From Cystobacter ferrugineus (GTDB taxonomy: Bacteria; Myxococcota; Myxococcia; Myxococcales; Myxococcaceae): a DNA stretch of 64,000 nt. How positions within the stretch are numbered: position 1 is the first letter of the stretch; each line of letters opens with the position of its first letter. The stretch spans positions 187,170 through 251,169 of the forward strand of contig NZ_MPIN01000011.1 of the NCBI RefSeq assembly GCF_001887355.1. The letters are read 5' to 3'. Shown here one piece after another: positions 30,470-40,236 of the stretch. Under the pieces are notes generated by a model. The model was not told the origin of the DNA, searched no databases, and worked only from the letters and a program-made list of their open reading frames with translations. The translations under genes and the position numbers were made by a program.

Positions 30470-30628
30470 TCAGCCCTCGCGGACGACCGGCGCCACCGGA
30501 GGCGTCGGCGAGAGCTGCCGCGCCTTGGGCTGGGACACCGCCCCGGCCGGACGGAAGGGCAGGACGTTGACATCACCCTCGTTGGCGTTGGCGACGGTGT
30601 GCTTCGGGGCCTCGTGGGACTTCACCAT
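30470..30628 (-). CDS. 52-residue orphan peptide convergent with hydroxylase
   Basis: A short frame below the usual length cut-off: ATG at 30628, GAGGAG about eight bases upstream, and TGA at 30470-30472. The product starts MVKSHEAPKHTVANANEGDV, continues NVLPFRPAGAVSQPKARQ and ends LSPTPPVAPVVREG. It is hydrophilic and Pro-rich, has no signal peptide and no Cys. The ribosome site, clean codon bias and lack of overlap with any neighbour argue that it is real. The layout of an acidic leader-like front and Ser/Thr/Pro-rich back is compatible with a modified-peptide precursor, but no family is recognised. The 145 bp to its right contain no other gene. Confidence 0.5.
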   Translation of the reverse strand: MVKSHEAPKHTVANANEGDVNVLPFRPAGAVSQPKARQLSPTPPVAPVVREG

Positions 30629-30774
30629 GGCAGAGCTCCTCGTGAACATCGGGTGTGACGAGCGGTGACCCTAGCAAAGACGAAGGGGCCACGAGGACAG
30701 GACCTCGCGGTCCCCTTCCCTCACCCGGAGACAGCTCAAGGCCGCGGACTCCACCCGGACGGGGCAGGCACTCG

Positions 30775-31866
30775 TCAGCCGACGCGCGAGGGGAGTGCCA
30801 CGAGCGCTTTCAGCTCTCCCGGGTCGAGTGGCCGCAGGACCTTGAACCAGGAGGGGTAGACCGACTGCTGCTGGAGCGCACCACTCGCCACCTGCATCAG
30901 GTCGCCCCAGCGCACCTCGAAGCTCTCACCGGCCTCCGTTGTCACCTGCACTCGCTCGGCCTGGGGCAATACGAGGCATTCCGGACGCCAGGTACACCGG
31001 CTCTCCTTGACGCCCCAGCCGCTGGAGACCAGCTCCCAGGTCCCCAGCATGGCCGCCGTGTCTGGCTCCTCTCCGTCGTCATCTTCGAGCTTCATCAGGA
31101 AGTGGGCGAACGCGTCCGCCTCTTTGGCTGCGTCCTCCTCCCGCCCGAGCATCCCCTGCTCGATGAGCATCTCCCAGAGCTCCGCTTGTTCGGCATACTG
31201 GAACGAGAGCAGTTTCTGTCGCGCGGAGCGCCACTTCTGCTCGAATGCGGCTGACGGGACATAGGCCTCCCACCCCCCACCGCGGAGCTCACATGCCTCG
31301 AAGCCCTCCATCTCCGTCGCGCGCTTCTGCACCTGGGCCAGAGCGGACTTGAGAGCCGCGAGGTCTTCCGAACCAGCCACGAGCAACGCCGAGCCGCACA
31401 CGAACGCAACCGGATTGCCGCGCACGTCCAGGCGGCGAACTTCCTCGCCCAGGAGCTGCCGGGCGGCGTCATGCGGATTGGGTCCACTCCAGAGGAACAG
31501 ACCAGGACTGACGCGCTCGAAGGGCGCCCAGGTCATGCGTCCCAGGTTGTCGAGGGCGAGCGGGAAACAGCTCTCCGCATCCACCGGCCAGTAGTTCCCG
31601 AAGATGTCGGGCCCGAGCAATCGGTCCGAGTCTCCCTCACACCAGCTCAGCGCGACAGCGAGCCCCCCGGCGAGGACCCGGTATGGCGGGCGCTCCATTC
31701 CGCGCCCGAGCGCCATCCCCCTCAGGCCATACGTCTCCAAATCGAAGCGGGTGGTGACCCTCGGGATGATGTGCGTTCGAGCAAGATCCCATTCCCGCGG
31801 AGGATTCTTTTGAGCCGGTGCAGGAGGAGTCTTGCGGTTGGAGAAGAGCTTCCGAAAGAAGTTCAT
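30775..31866 (-). CDS. Hypothetical soluble protein
   Basis: A 363-residue protein starting MNFFRKLFSNRKTPPAPAQK at the ATG at 31866, with GGGGG upstream. There is no signal peptide; the N-terminus is a short amphipathic basic helix that might touch the membrane. The rest looks like a mixed alpha/beta protein (YGLRGMALGRGMERPPYRVL, GNYWPVDAESCFPLALDNLG, WGDLMQVASGALQQQSVYPS), including an acidic helix (FAHFLMKLEDDDGEEPDTA). I recognise no domain. It stands alone between the 52-residue peptide gene and the propeller protein, both on the same strand but separated by 145 bp and 180 bp. Confidence 0.75.
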   Translation of the reverse strand: MNFFRKLFSNRKTPPAPAQKNPPREWDLARTHIIPRVTTRFDLETYGLRGMALGRGMERPPYRVLAGGLAVALSWCEGDSDRLLGPDIFGNYWPVDAESCFPLALDNLGRMTWAPFERVSPGLFLWSGPNPHDAARQLLGEEVRRLDVRGNPVAFVCGSALLVAGSEDLAALKSALAQVQKRATEMEGFEACELRGGGWEAYVPSAAFEQKWRSARQKLLSFQYAEQAELWEMLIEQGMLGREEDAAKEADAFAHFLMKLEDDDGEEPDTAAMLGTWELVSSGWGVKESRCTWRPECLVLPQAERVQVTTEAGESFEVRWGDLMQVASGALQQQSVYPSWFKVLRPLDPGELKALVALPSRVG

Positions 31867-32048
31867 CGCGCCCCCAGGCGATCGTGAAGAGAGGGGGAGA
31901 TTGCTACGCCTCCGCATACTCGAGGGGAAGAGAAAAACGAGACCTGCTCCGAAGAGACTTCCATCCCTGCTCCCCACGCGCCGGAATGAGAGCGCGGCCC
32001 GTCCGGTACGGCAAGAGCACGAGCGCCGTGCGCCCCCCGATGCACCCC

Positions 32049-33347
32049 TCAGTAGCTGACGCGCTTCACCCGCAGGAGGCTCCCCGTCGACGCGGGCTGG
32101 ACATCCGTGTGGCAGCCGAGTCCGAAGTAGAAGTCTCCATTCAGCTCCTCGAACGAACGGGCGAACGTGTCCCGGTTGAACCGGAAGACTTCCGTCCAGG
32201 TGGTCGGCGCGGTCACGCTCGCCCGGTAGACCAGGTTCGTGTATGCGCTGCTCCCCGTCTTGAGATGGACCAGGACATACACCTCCGTGCCCCGGACCAG
32301 GATGTCCATCGGCAACGCGTCCGTGACCGGCAGGGTGAGCCGGGTGGCCGTGTTGATGCCGGACGCGAGGAACAGCCCCTGAGACACCCACTGGTGATCA
32401 TTGACGATCTCACCCGCGATGTACATCAGCTTGCCACCGACCGGAGTCGTGCGGACCATTCGCGCCGAAGGCACGACGGTGGGGTTGGTTCGATACAGAC
32501 CGGGGAACATCGCCCGTCCCGTGACGTCGATCTGCCTGGCTTCGATACTCTGGACACCATCCTTCGTGACCGAGCTGATCTCCAGGAGCCTGGCCCCATC
32601 CCCCCATTTGTTGTTCTGCATCGGCATGGCGTTGGACGCATGGAGCTTGCCGTTCAGCTCGAACAGCGTATACGCCCGCTGGTGACCGTAGAGGGCGACC
32701 TGCCACTTCGTTGGCCAGGTCTGCCCGCCATCCTCGGACATCATCACGGTGGCAGTGGTTGCGCCGCTGGAGGAGCCCTCGGCAACAGCGGCGAACAACC
32801 TGCCACCGAACCAGGCCATGTCATAGACGTGAACGCCCGCGGGGATCTTCCTGTATTTGTACCAGTTCCCGTTGGGATCCAGCTTGTAGAAGTTCCCATG
32901 GGCCTGGCTCTCGGTCGCATCATGCCCCGGAATGTACAAGCTTCCGTTCAATACCTTGAAGATGTCGATCTGCTCCTCGTCCACCACGTTCTTGATTCCG
33001 GAAGGGGGCGAATAGACGAGGGGCTCCAGCGTGAACTTTCCTTGGGTTGTATCGTAGGTCGTGATCGGGATGGGTCCGGCATTGGGGGCCGGGGCTACGT
33101 TGCTGCTGTTGCCCTGTCCGATGTAGATCTTCTTGTTGAAGACCTGCAGGTCCCAGACGTTTCGTGCGTAGACCGCCGCCGAGGAAGGCTGTCCCAGGTC
33201 CTCCACACTCGCGGTGACGTCCTTGACGGCCGCCGCCGCCTGAATGCGGGAGGCGCCCTCCTGATGGGGAGACACACGGGCCGACGAAGTCAGGGTGAGT
33301 CCACACACCGACAAGAACACCAATCCTTTGAAGCCGTTTTCGCGCAA
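32049..33347 (-). CDS. Secreted beta-propeller-like protein
   Basis: A 432-residue exported protein. The start is a TTG at 33347 with CGAGG five to six bases upstream; it opens a signal peptide (GFKGLVFLSVCGLTLTSSA). The mature protein repeats short beta-rich units ending in a bulky residue (NVWDLQVFNKKIYIGQGNSS, GQTWPTKWQVALYGHQRAYT, GTEVYVLVHLKTG, FEELNGDFYFGLGCHTDVQP), with an ASP-box-like motif SEDGGQTW that is typical of sialidase/BNR propellers. Catalytic arginines of sialidases cannot be assigned, so a non-enzymatic, binding role is equally likely. No operon partner. Confidence 0.75.
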   Translation of the reverse strand: MRENGFKGLVFLSVCGLTLTSSARVSPHQEGASRIQAAAAVKDVTASVEDLGQPSSAAVYARNVWDLQVFNKKIYIGQGNSSNVAPAPNAGPIPITTYDTTQGKFTLEPLVYSPPSGIKNVVDEEQIDIFKVLNGSLYIPGHDATESQAHGNFYKLDPNGNWYKYRKIPAGVHVYDMAWFGGRLFAAVAEGSSSGATTATVMMSEDGGQTWPTKWQVALYGHQRAYTLFELNGKLHASNAMPMQNNKWGDGARLLEISSVTKDGVQSIEARQIDVTGRAMFPGLYRTNPTVVPSARMVRTTPVGGKLMYIAGEIVNDHQWVSQGLFLASGINTATRLTLPVTDALPMDILVRGTEVYVLVHLKTGSSAYTNLVYRASVTAPTTWTEVFRFNRDTFARSFEELNGDFYFGLGCHTDVQPASTGSLLRVKRVSY

Positions 33348-33492
33348 GGGAACCTCGATTGTGTTGTCTTTGTTTCGCGCAGCAGCACCGTGGCATCAGC
33401 AGCTTGACGTATATCAACCACGCTCAGAGACCCGCCCGTGGCACCGGACCGCTCCGGAGACTCCGGGGTGGTCCGTCGGGGGGCGCTCGGAC

Positions 33493-34503
33493 TCAGGCCC
33501 CGTGCGCTCCCTGACCGAAGCGGTGGAGTTGCCCCACCGCGCCCGGCACCACGACGTCTCCGAGTGCGCGCACGAGGGCCTGGGTCGCCCGCCAGCCCGT
33601 GCAATGTCCCGGGATGAGCCGCTTCAAACCGAACCCCTGGAGATCCCTCACGGTGTCGTCGATCCACCGCTCGTTGAACGGCCCCGAGAGGTGCAATCCC
33701 CCCATGGCCGCATGCAGCGGCAACGAGGGGAAGTGCCCCGCGGCATCCTTGAGCACGTTCACGATTCCCGCATGCGAGCACGCGCTGAAGACCACCAGTC
33801 CCTGGTCCCGCACGTGCACGGCCAGGTAGCGCTCGTCCAGCACCAGCGGATCGGGGAGCCAGCCCCCCTCGTCCGCGAGGCGGAATTGCTGCGGCAGGCC
33901 CTTCTCGTAGGGTGTCACCCGGGCGATCTCTCCACTGACGAAGAACAGGTCATCCAGGAGCGTGCGAGCCTCGGACGAGTTCACCACCGCGCCACCCGCG
34001 GCCGACAGCTCCTCCAGCGTGGGCACATCACCCAGCGGTAGAAGGTGGCCGTCGGCGAGCTTGAAGGCGCGCTTGCCAAACATCCCCGGGTTGACATGCA
34101 GGGGGACTGCCCGGCCACCGTTGGCCTCATGGATCATCCTCAACGCCTGGGGCAGTCCGCCCGCGTGGTCGAAGTGCCCATGTGACAGGACGGCCGCCTC
34201 GATGGAGCCCAGGTCCACACCGAGCCGCCGGGCATTGCGCTCGAAGGCATAGGACTCGGGCCCCGCGTCGAACAGCACGGTGTGACGGACGCTCCCTACG
34301 TGGGCCGTCACCAGCAGGGAGAGGCCCCACGCCGCGCAGCAGAGGCACGAGCCGGAGAACTCCCGCATCCCGGCCCGGACGAGGTTGGGCACCTCCGGCG
34401 TCACGTCCGGTGGAACCGTGGAGAGCAGATCGAGCACGTTGTCGACGAGAACGAATACCTCGAGGCGATCCACCGCGCGAAGGGAGGAAGAGGGAGAGGA
34501 CAT
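33493..34503 (-). CDS. Metallo-beta-lactamase-fold hydrolase
   Basis: A 336-residue soluble enzyme. The zinc-binding HxHxDH signature is SHGHFDHAGG (~110-118); further ligands are likely in SACSHAGIVN (~240) and IPGHCTGW (~300). The arrangement with an inserted region resembles the MBL proteins related to dihydropteroate-synthase-type or quorum-quenching relatives (7,8-dihydropterin synthase-like group), so a phosphate ester or pterin substrate is possible. ATG 34503 with AAGGAG seven bases upstream. It starts 29 bp after the P-type ATPase stop on the same strand, so the two form a likely operon. A run of cysteines (GSCLCCAAWG, ~50-58) is unusual for the fold and may bind metal. Confidence 0.85.
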   Translation of the reverse strand: MSSPSSSLRAVDRLEVFVLVDNVLDLLSTVPPDVTPEVPNLVRAGMREFSGSCLCCAAWGLSLLVTAHVGSVRHTVLFDAGPESYAFERNARRLGVDLGSIEAAVLSHGHFDHAGGLPQALRMIHEANGGRAVPLHVNPGMFGKRAFKLADGHLLPLGDVPTLEELSAAGGAVVNSSEARTLLDDLFFVSGEIARVTPYEKGLPQQFRLADEGGWLPDPLVLDERYLAVHVRDQGLVVFSACSHAGIVNVLKDAAGHFPSLPLHAAMGGLHLSGPFNERWIDDTVRDLQGFGLKRLIPGHCTGWRATQALVRALGDVVVPGAVGQLHRFGQGAHGA

Positions 34504-34531
34504 GCAGGGTCTCCTTGGGGTTCGACGGGGG

Positions 34532-37153
34532 TTACAAGTCCAGGTGACGCAGCCGCAGCGCGTTGGAGATGACCGACACCGACGAGAGGCTCATCGCCGC
34601 CGCGGCCAGCATCGGACTGAGCAGCAGGCCGAAGAAGGGGTACAGCACCCCCGCCGCGATGGGCACCCCCAGCGTGTTGTAGACGAAGGCGAAGAAGAGA
34701 TTCTGCCGGATGTTGCGCAGCGTCTCCTGGCTCAACTTGCGCGCCCGGGCAATCCCGCGCAGGTCCCCCTTCACCAGCGTCACCGCCGCGCTCTCCATGG
34801 CGATGTCCGTCCCCGTCCCCATGGCGATGCCCACGTCCGCCTGCGCCAGCGCCGGCGCGTCGTTCACCCCGTCCCCCGCCATCGCCACCGTGCGGCCCCC
34901 CGCCTGCAACCGCTTCACCACGTCGCCCTTGCCCTCGGGCAGCACCTCCGCCACCACCTCGTCGATGCCCAGCTCCCGCGCCACCGCCTCGGCCGTGGTG
35001 CGGCTGTCCCCCGTGAGCATCACCACGCGCACGCCCTCGCGGTGCAGCGCGGCCAGGGCCTCGGGAGTGGTCGCCTTCACCGGGTCCGCCACGCCGAGCA
35101 GCCCCGCGGGCTGCCCGTCCACCACCACGAACATGACGGTCTGGCCCTCGCGCCGCAGCGCCTCCGCGCGAGGCCGCAGCGCGCCCGCGTCCACGCCGAG
35201 CGACTCCAGCAACGCCACGTTGCCCAGCGCCACCCGAGCCTCTCCCACCAGCCCCGTCACCCCCTGGCCCGTCACCGAGCGGAAGTCCCGCGCCGCCGTC
35301 AGCACCGCCCCGCGCTCCTCGGCCCCCGCCACCACCGCCGCCGCCAGGGGGTGCTCACTGCCTCGCTCCAGGCTCGCCGCCAGGTGGAGCAGCCGCGCCT
35401 CGTCCAGGCCGTCCGCCGCCACCACCGACACCAGGCGGGGCTTGCCCTCGGTGAGCGTGCCCGTCTTGTCCACCACCAGCGTGTCCACCTTCTCCAGCAG
35501 CTCCAGGGCCGCGGCGTCGCGGATGAGCAGCCCCACCCCGGCGCCCTTCCCCATGCCCGCCACCACGGACATGGGCGTGGCCAGGCCCAGCGCGCAGGGG
35601 CAGGCGATGATGAGCACCGCCACCGCGTTGACCAGCGCGTGCGCCAGCCGCGGCTCGGGTCCCAGCAAGGCCCAGACGAGGAACGTCACCACCGACACCG
35701 CGATCACGGCCGGCACGAACACCGCCGCCACCTTGTCCGCCAGCTTCTGGATGGGCGCGCGCGAGCGCTGGGCCTCGCTCACCCGCTGCACGATGCGCGC
35801 GAGCAGCGTGTCCCGCCCCACCCGCTCGGCCTTCATCACCAGGCCGCCCGTGCCATTGACGGTGCCGCCGGTGACGCGGGTACCGGGGCCCTTCTCCACG
35901 GGAATGGACTCGCCCGTCACCATGGACTCGTCCACCGCGCTCGTCCCCTCCAACACCGCGCCATCCACCGGCACCTTCTCACCCGGGCGCACGCGCAGCG
36001 AGTCCCCCACCCGCACCTGCTCCAGCGGGATGTTCTCCTCTCCCCCATCCTCGCGAATGCGCCGCGCCACGGCCGGAGCGAGTCCGAGCAGTGCCCGCAG
36101 GGCGCCCGAGGTGGCCCGGCGAGCGCGCAGCTCCAGCACCTGTCCCAGCAGCACCAACGTGATGATGACCGCCGCCGCCTCGTAGTAGACGGGCACCGAG
36201 CCCCCATGGCCGGTGAAGGCATGCGGGAGCAGCCCCGGCGCCAGCGTGGCGACGACGCTGAAGAGGTACGCCGCCCCCGTCCCCAGGGCGATGAGGGTAA
36301 ACATGTTGAGGTGCCGGTTCTTCACCGAGGCCCAGCCCCGCTCGAAGAAGGGCCAGCCCGCCCAGAGCACCACCGGCGTCGCCAGCGCGAGCTGCACCCA
36401 GGCCAGCACCCCCGGGTTGAGGACGCGCCCCAGCGGCTGGCCCGGAATCATCTCGGACATGCCCAGGACGAACAGCGGCAGCGAGAGGACGAGACCCACC
36501 CAGAACCGCCGCGTCATGCTCACGAGCTCGGGGTCCGGCGCCTCCTCGGGCAGCACCGTGCGGGGCTCCAACGCCATGCCGCACGTGGGGCACGCCCCCG
36601 GCGCGTCGCGCACGATCTCCGGGTGCATGGGGCACACCCACTCGGTGCGGGCCGTCATCGTCACCGGCTGCTCGGGCTCCAGTGCCATGCCACACATGGG
36701 ACAGGCCCCGGGGTGGTCCTGGCGGACCTCGGGATCCATCGGGCAGATCCACATCGTGCCCGGCGGCGCCTCCACCGGCTCCGGCGCGGCCTGGGGCACG
36801 AGGAACTTCTGGGGCTCGGCGGCGAAGCGCTCCCGGCACTTCGGGTTGCAGAAGAAGTACGTCTTGCCCTCATGAACGTGAGTGCCACCCTTGGGGGCAT
36901 TCGGGTTCACCGACATGCCGCACACCGGATCCTTGGGCAGGTACTTCTCGGGCTCGGCGGCGAAGCGCTCCCGGCACTTCGGGTTGCAGAAGTGGTAGGT
37001 CGCCCCCTTGTGGACGTGGCTGCCCCCCTTGGCGGTCGCCGGATCGATCGTCATCCCACACACCGGGTCCAGCACCTTGCCCTCCGCGTTCGAGGGGGGA
37101 GTGTGCGGGGCGTCCGCGTGGGAGTGCTGCGCGTGGGTGTGCTCGTGAGCCAT
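34532..37153 (-). CDS. Copper/silver P1B-type ATPase with YHS and metal-binding repeats
   Basis: An 873-residue inner-membrane efflux pump. The cytosolic N-terminus is His-rich ([17 protein letters not shown]), then has two YHS domains (DPVCGM... [15 protein letters not shown], twice) and two heavy-metal-binding repeats (WICPMDPEV...CPMCGMALE and WVCPMHPEI...CPTCGMALE). The core has eight membrane helices, the metal-site CPC at 518-520 in [12 protein letters not shown], phosphorylated Asp562 in [13 protein letters not shown] and [10 protein letters not shown]. These features define Cu+/Ag+ exporters of the CopA/SilP type. ATG 37153 has AAGGAG upstream. The MBL gene follows it closely. No CueR-type regulator is seen in the flanks. 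Confidence 0.93.
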   Translation of the reverse strand: MAHEHTHAQHSHADAPHTPPSNAEGKVLDPVCGMTIDPATAKGGSHVHKGATYHFCNPKCRERFAAEPEKYLPKDPVCGMSVNPNAPKGGTHVHEGKTYFFCNPKCRERFAAEPQKFLVPQAAPEPVEAPPGTMWICPMDPEVRQDHPGACPMCGMALEPEQPVTMTARTEWVCPMHPEIVRDAPGACPTCGMALEPRTVLPEEAPDPELVSMTRRFWVGLVLSLPLFVLGMSEMIPGQPLGRVLNPGVLAWVQLALATPVVLWAGWPFFERGWASVKNRHLNMFTLIALGTGAAYLFSVVATLAPGLLPHAFTGHGGSVPVYYEAAAVIITLVLLGQVLELRARRATSGALRALLGLAPAVARRIREDGGEENIPLEQVRVGDSLRVRPGEKVPVDGAVLEGTSAVDESMVTGESIPVEKGPGTRVTGGTVNGTGGLVMKAERVGRDTLLARIVQRVSEAQRSRAPIQKLADKVAAVFVPAVIAVSVVTFLVWALLGPEPRLAHALVNAVAVLIIACPCALGLATPMSVVAGMGKGAGVGLLIRDAAALELLEKVDTLVVDKTGTLTEGKPRLVSVVAADGLDEARLLHLAASLERGSEHPLAAAVVAGAEERGAVLTAARDFRSVTGQGVTGLVGEARVALGNVALLESLGVDAGALRPRAEALRREGQTVMFVVVDGQPAGLLGVADPVKATTPEALAALHREGVRVVMLTGDSRTTAEAVARELGIDEVVAEVLPEGKGDVVKRLQAGGRTVAMAGDGVNDAPALAQADVGIAMGTGTDIAMESAAVTLVKGDLRGIARARKLSQETLRNIRQNLFFAFVYNTLGVPIAAGVLYPFFGLLLSPMLAAAAMSLSSVSVISNALRLRHLDL

Positions 37154-37315
37154 GAGAAGGACTCCTTTCACCCCGGCGGACGGGGCACCCGCCAGACCCT
37201 TACAGTGGGCACGCTCCCCGCCGCATAACGGCTCGGGTAGGGTCGCGGCGCCCTGCCTGGCGGACGAGCAACTGGCGGCTCGCCGCCCGCCCCGCGGAGG
37301 CATCGTCCAGGTGGA

Positions 37316-38032
37316 CTACTGGAGCACGAGATCCGAGGGCTGACGGGGCACCACCTCGTACATGGTCCTGTACTGCGACACGAAGCCCGTCACCTGGATG
37401 CGCTGGCCCAAGGAGAGGGAGCGCAGCGTCTCCGGATCGATGCCCGCGCCCATGTGAACGAACAGTCGCACCCATCCCGGGCCCTCGCTGAAGAGCAGTG
37501 AGTAGCCAGAGGGCGACTCATCCTTGAAGACCTCCATCACATTTCCGGAGACGCGCACCAGCAGTCCCTCGTTGGGCTCCTGGAGCTCGCTGGTGCTCAC
37601 GTCCTTGGGCAACACCTGCCGAGTGCCCTCCAGCTTCTGGATGGATGCGGGCTCACTCTCGAGGATGCGCAGACCGAGCTCCTCGTTGAGCGTGCCCGTC
37701 ACGCGAACGTGGTCGCCCAACCCGAAGCCCAGCGTCTCCGCCACCTTCACGTAGATGCCGCCGGTGTCGTCCTGGATGGCGAAGCTCCCATTGCCCGTGT
37801 CCGACGAGAAGAGCCCGGGAGGCACCGTGACGTGGCCCTCCACGATGACCGTCGTGCCGTTGTCCCGGGCGCGCGCCTGGGCGATGGGCGTGGCCGGGCT
37901 CGGCGTGGGTGGCTTGCTTCCGGGATCACCACACGCGGCGAACGCCGCGAGCATCAGGCAGCCGAGGAGAACGCGCGGCCTGGTGGCCAGACGCGAGGGA
38001 TGCGCCATGCGGGAGAGGGTCATGCGGCGCAT
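37316..38032 (-). CDS. OB-fold lipoprotein
   Basis: A 238-residue exported protein. The signal peptide has a lipobox (LGCLMLAAFAAC). The mature part contains two OB-fold-like segments (NGTTVIVEGHVTVPPGLF, FAIQDDTGGIYVKVAETLG, GDHVRVTGTLNEELGLRIL; then GLLVRVSGNVMEVFKDESPS and GQRIQVTGFVSQYRTMYEV), as in exported DNA-binding or nuclease-associated proteins such as YhcR-like domains; nothing catalytic is visible. The start is uncertain because ATG codons at 38032, 38023 and 38008 lack a good ribosome site. Function unknown. Confidence 0.7.
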   Translation of the reverse strand: MRRMTLSRMAHPSRLATRPRVLLGCLMLAAFAACGDPGSKPPTPSPATPIAQARARDNGTTVIVEGHVTVPPGLFSSDTGNGSFAIQDDTGGIYVKVAETLGFGLGDHVRVTGTLNEELGLRILESEPASIQKLEGTRQVLPKDVSTSELQEPNEGLLVRVSGNVMEVFKDESPSGYSLLFSEGPGWVRLFVHMGAGIDPETLRSLSLGQRIQVTGFVSQYRTMYEVVPRQPSDLVLQ

Positions 38033-38098
38033 TAATGGCACCGCGCGTCCAGGGTCAAGCCATTCGTTGACAGGTGCGTCCGCCGCGCGAACAACCCG

Positions 38099-38569
38099 TC
38101 AAAGGCCGAGTTCGTTCAGCCCCGGGTGCTCCCACGGACGAGGCCCCAGAGGCCAGAGGAACTTGCGCTCCGAGGCGGAGATGGGCACGTCGTTGATGCT
38201 CGCCTCGCGCCGGCGCATGAGGCCGTTCTCGTCGAACTCCCATTGCTCGTTTCCATGGGAGCGAAACCAGTTGCCCGTGGAATCGTGCCATTCGTATTGG
38301 AAGCGCACCGAGATGCGATTCTGGTGAAACGCCCAGAGCTCCTTGATGAGACGGTAGTCCAGTTCCTTCTCCCACTTGCGGGTCAGCAGTCCGATGATCG
38401 CGGGACGACCCTGGACGAACTCGGAGCGATTGCGCCAACGGCTGTCCTGCGTGTAGGCCAGCGCCACCCGTTGCGGATCGCGTGAGTTCCACGCGTCCTC
38501 GGCCTTGCGGACCTTCTCGACGGCGGTTTCGTAGGTGAAAGGAGGCAGGGGAGGTCGAAGTTCAGACAT
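38099..38569 (-). CDS. NTF2-like protein, DUF1348 family
   Basis: A 156-residue soluble protein that matches the DUF1348 branch of the NTF2/SnoaL fold: [78 protein letters not shown] and the closing [15 protein letters not shown]. The fold usually makes a hydrophobic cavity for a small molecule; no biochemical function is established for this branch. ATG 38569; it is divergent from the strictosidine-synthase-like gene and separated from the OB-fold lipoprotein by about 65 bp. Confidence 0.88.
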   Translation of the reverse strand: MSELRPPLPPFTYETAVEKVRKAEDAWNSRDPQRVALAYTQDSRWRNRSEFVQGRPAIIGLLTRKWEKELDYRLIKELWAFHQNRISVRFQYEWHDSTGNWFRSHGNEQWEFDENGLMRRREASINDVPISASERKFLWPLGPRPWEHPGLNELGL

Positions 38570-38880
38570 GAGCGATGTCCTGGGATGACTCGAGGGGGTC
38601 CGAAGGTACGGTCCTTTCCCGCTGGCGCGCAACCTCGGTTCGTCGGTGGGTTCGCGCTGGAAACCAACCCATCGGGTGCACCTTCGGCGAGGCCTGTCGG
38701 CCGCACCTCCCCCCCAGCACATCGGCGGCAGCAGGCTGGGCCTGTGAGCCATCAAGCCCCACACCGGCAGGGAAGGTGGCGGCGCCAGGTTCGAGGAGAT
38801 CCTGGTGATCGAACCGGAGCGTGTCTATTGGTTGGATGACGATGTGCCACACGTGAACGGCACCGCCAGGCAGGTGGCCC
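38570..38880 (+). other. Intergenic region with a possible gene tail
   Basis: About 310 bp between divergent genes. In the last 140 bases a plus-strand frame reads [19 protein letters not shown] then PHVNGTARQVAHGA and stops at 38889-38891, overlapping the next start. It could be the 3' end of a decayed gene; no start or family was recognised. Confidence 0.3.
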
Positions 38881-40236
38881 ATGGTGCGTAGGAGGAAGGG
38901 TTTGGTGGGAGGGCTCGCCGTCGTGGTCCTCGGAGCCTGGCTGCTCAGCATGCCTCCGGCGTATATCCGCCCGGCCGAGGCCTATCTCCTGCCGGAGACC
39001 AGCGCGGCACTCCTGGCGGTCAAGGCGACGAGCGATGACGTGGGCACGGCGGTCCTGACGGGTCCAACGGCGCCTGGACATGACGACGTGGTGCTGCAGG
39101 AGGAACGCGGCCAGGCATTCCTCACCGCTCGAGACGGCTGGATCTGGCGGCTGGAGCTCGGCAGTGGCAAGGCCAAACGCTTCGTGCGGACCCCCCTGGT
39201 GGCGTCCGGCGCGAAATTCCTGCCCCGGGATCCGGATCGGATGCTGTTCTGCGCCTCGCATCTGTATGGGTTCAAACCGGAGCACGAAGCCTCCGTGGGC
39301 GTCTACGAGCTGCGCCTGTCCACACGGGAGATACGAGCCCTCGCCCTGAGGGTTCCCCTGCCTCCGCCACTGAAGCCGGAGGGAGAAGGAGGCACGGGCA
39401 GGGCTGGAGGCGTGCTGAATGGCGAGGGCGCGGTGTACCCCCTCGCGACCACGCCCGCGCTGCGCTTCGCCGACATGACCGAGGCCAACAGCCGGCCGAT
39501 GGCGTTCTGCAACGACCTGGACATCAGCGAGGACGGTCAACGCATCTATGTGTCGGAGCCCTATGACTATCCTGGCGCGGCCATGGGGAATGAGGCCGCC
39601 TTCCGCGAGGCGATCAGCCTGGCGCGCAACGGGCGGCTGTGGATGTTCGATCTGGAAAGCAAGAGCGCGCGGTTGGTGGCCCAGGACTTCCATTTCGTCG
39701 ACGGGGTGCTGCTGGACTCCGGTTCCGAATCCGCCCGGGGCGGCACCGGAAGAGAGGAGTCCATCGTCATCACCGAGACGCCCAAGTTCCGGCTGCTGCG
39801 CTTGTTCGTGGGGGGCCCCAAGGCGGGCACCGCCGAGGTCCTGCAAGAGGGCCTGCCAGGAATGCCAGACGGACTGAGCCGGGATGAGCGAGGACGCATC
39901 TACGTGGCGCTCTACCGTGGCCGGCCCGGGAGCGCGGCATGGATTCACGCGAACCCGTGGATCAAGCCACTGCTCCTGAGGTTGCCACCCGCCCTGTTCC
40001 CCATCTCGCATGAGACGGGCTACCTGGTGCTGGATCCCAGTGGCAGACAGCCGCTCTACCTGACCCTTCACGATGGGCATCGCGTCAGCTCCATCTCCAA
40101 GGTCAACCCCGGCCGCGATGGCATCTTCCTGACGAGCTTCGACCACGACAACCAGGGCGTGCACGTCGTCGGCTACCCCGCCGCGCTGGCGCTCCAACAG
40201 GGGAACCAGCCTGGCGGAGCGGCTTCCGGAAGATAG
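38881..40236 (+). CDS. Strictosidine-synthase/SMP-30-like six-bladed propeller protein
   Basis: A 451-residue protein with one N-terminal membrane anchor (GLVGGLAVVVLGAWLLSMPP). The body matches the strictosidine-synthase-like/SGL family: HDDVVLQEERGQAFLTARDG, ANSRPMAFCNDLDISEDGQR, IYVSEPYDYPG, NGRLWMFDLESKSARLVAQD, SIVITETPKFRLLRL and LPGMPDGLSRDERGRIYVAL. Members include esterases and lactonases with a calcium centre formed by Glu, Asn and Asp; the FxND segment (FCND) and MPDG are consistent with such a centre. It is likely attached to the inner membrane and faces the periplasm. ATG 38881. Substrate unknown. Confidence 0.8.
   Translation: MVRRRKGLVGGLAVVVLGAWLLSMPPAYIRPAEAYLLPETSAALLAVKATSDDVGTAVLTGPTAPGHDDVVLQEERGQAFLTARDGWIWRLELGSGKAKRFVRTPLVASGAKFLPRDPDRMLFCASHLYGFKPEHEASVGVYELRLSTREIRALALRVPLPPPLKPEGEGGTGRAGGVLNGEGAVYPLATTPALRFADMTEANSRPMAFCNDLDISEDGQRIYVSEPYDYPGAAMGNEAAFREAISLARNGRLWMFDLESKSARLVAQDFHFVDGVLLDSGSESARGGTGREESIVITETPKFRLLRLFVGGPKAGTAEVLQEGLPGMPDGLSRDERGRIYVALYRGRPGSAAWIHANPWIKPLLLRLPPALFPISHETGYLVLDPSGRQPLYLTLHDGHRVSSISKVNPGRDGIFLTSFDHDNQGVHVVGYPAALALQQGNQPGGAASGR

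Noticed and set aside
34385-37228. A 947-residue plus-strand open frame over the P-type ATPase
   Set aside because: His/Arg-rich antisense shadow; the minus strand encodes an unmistakable CopA-type pump.
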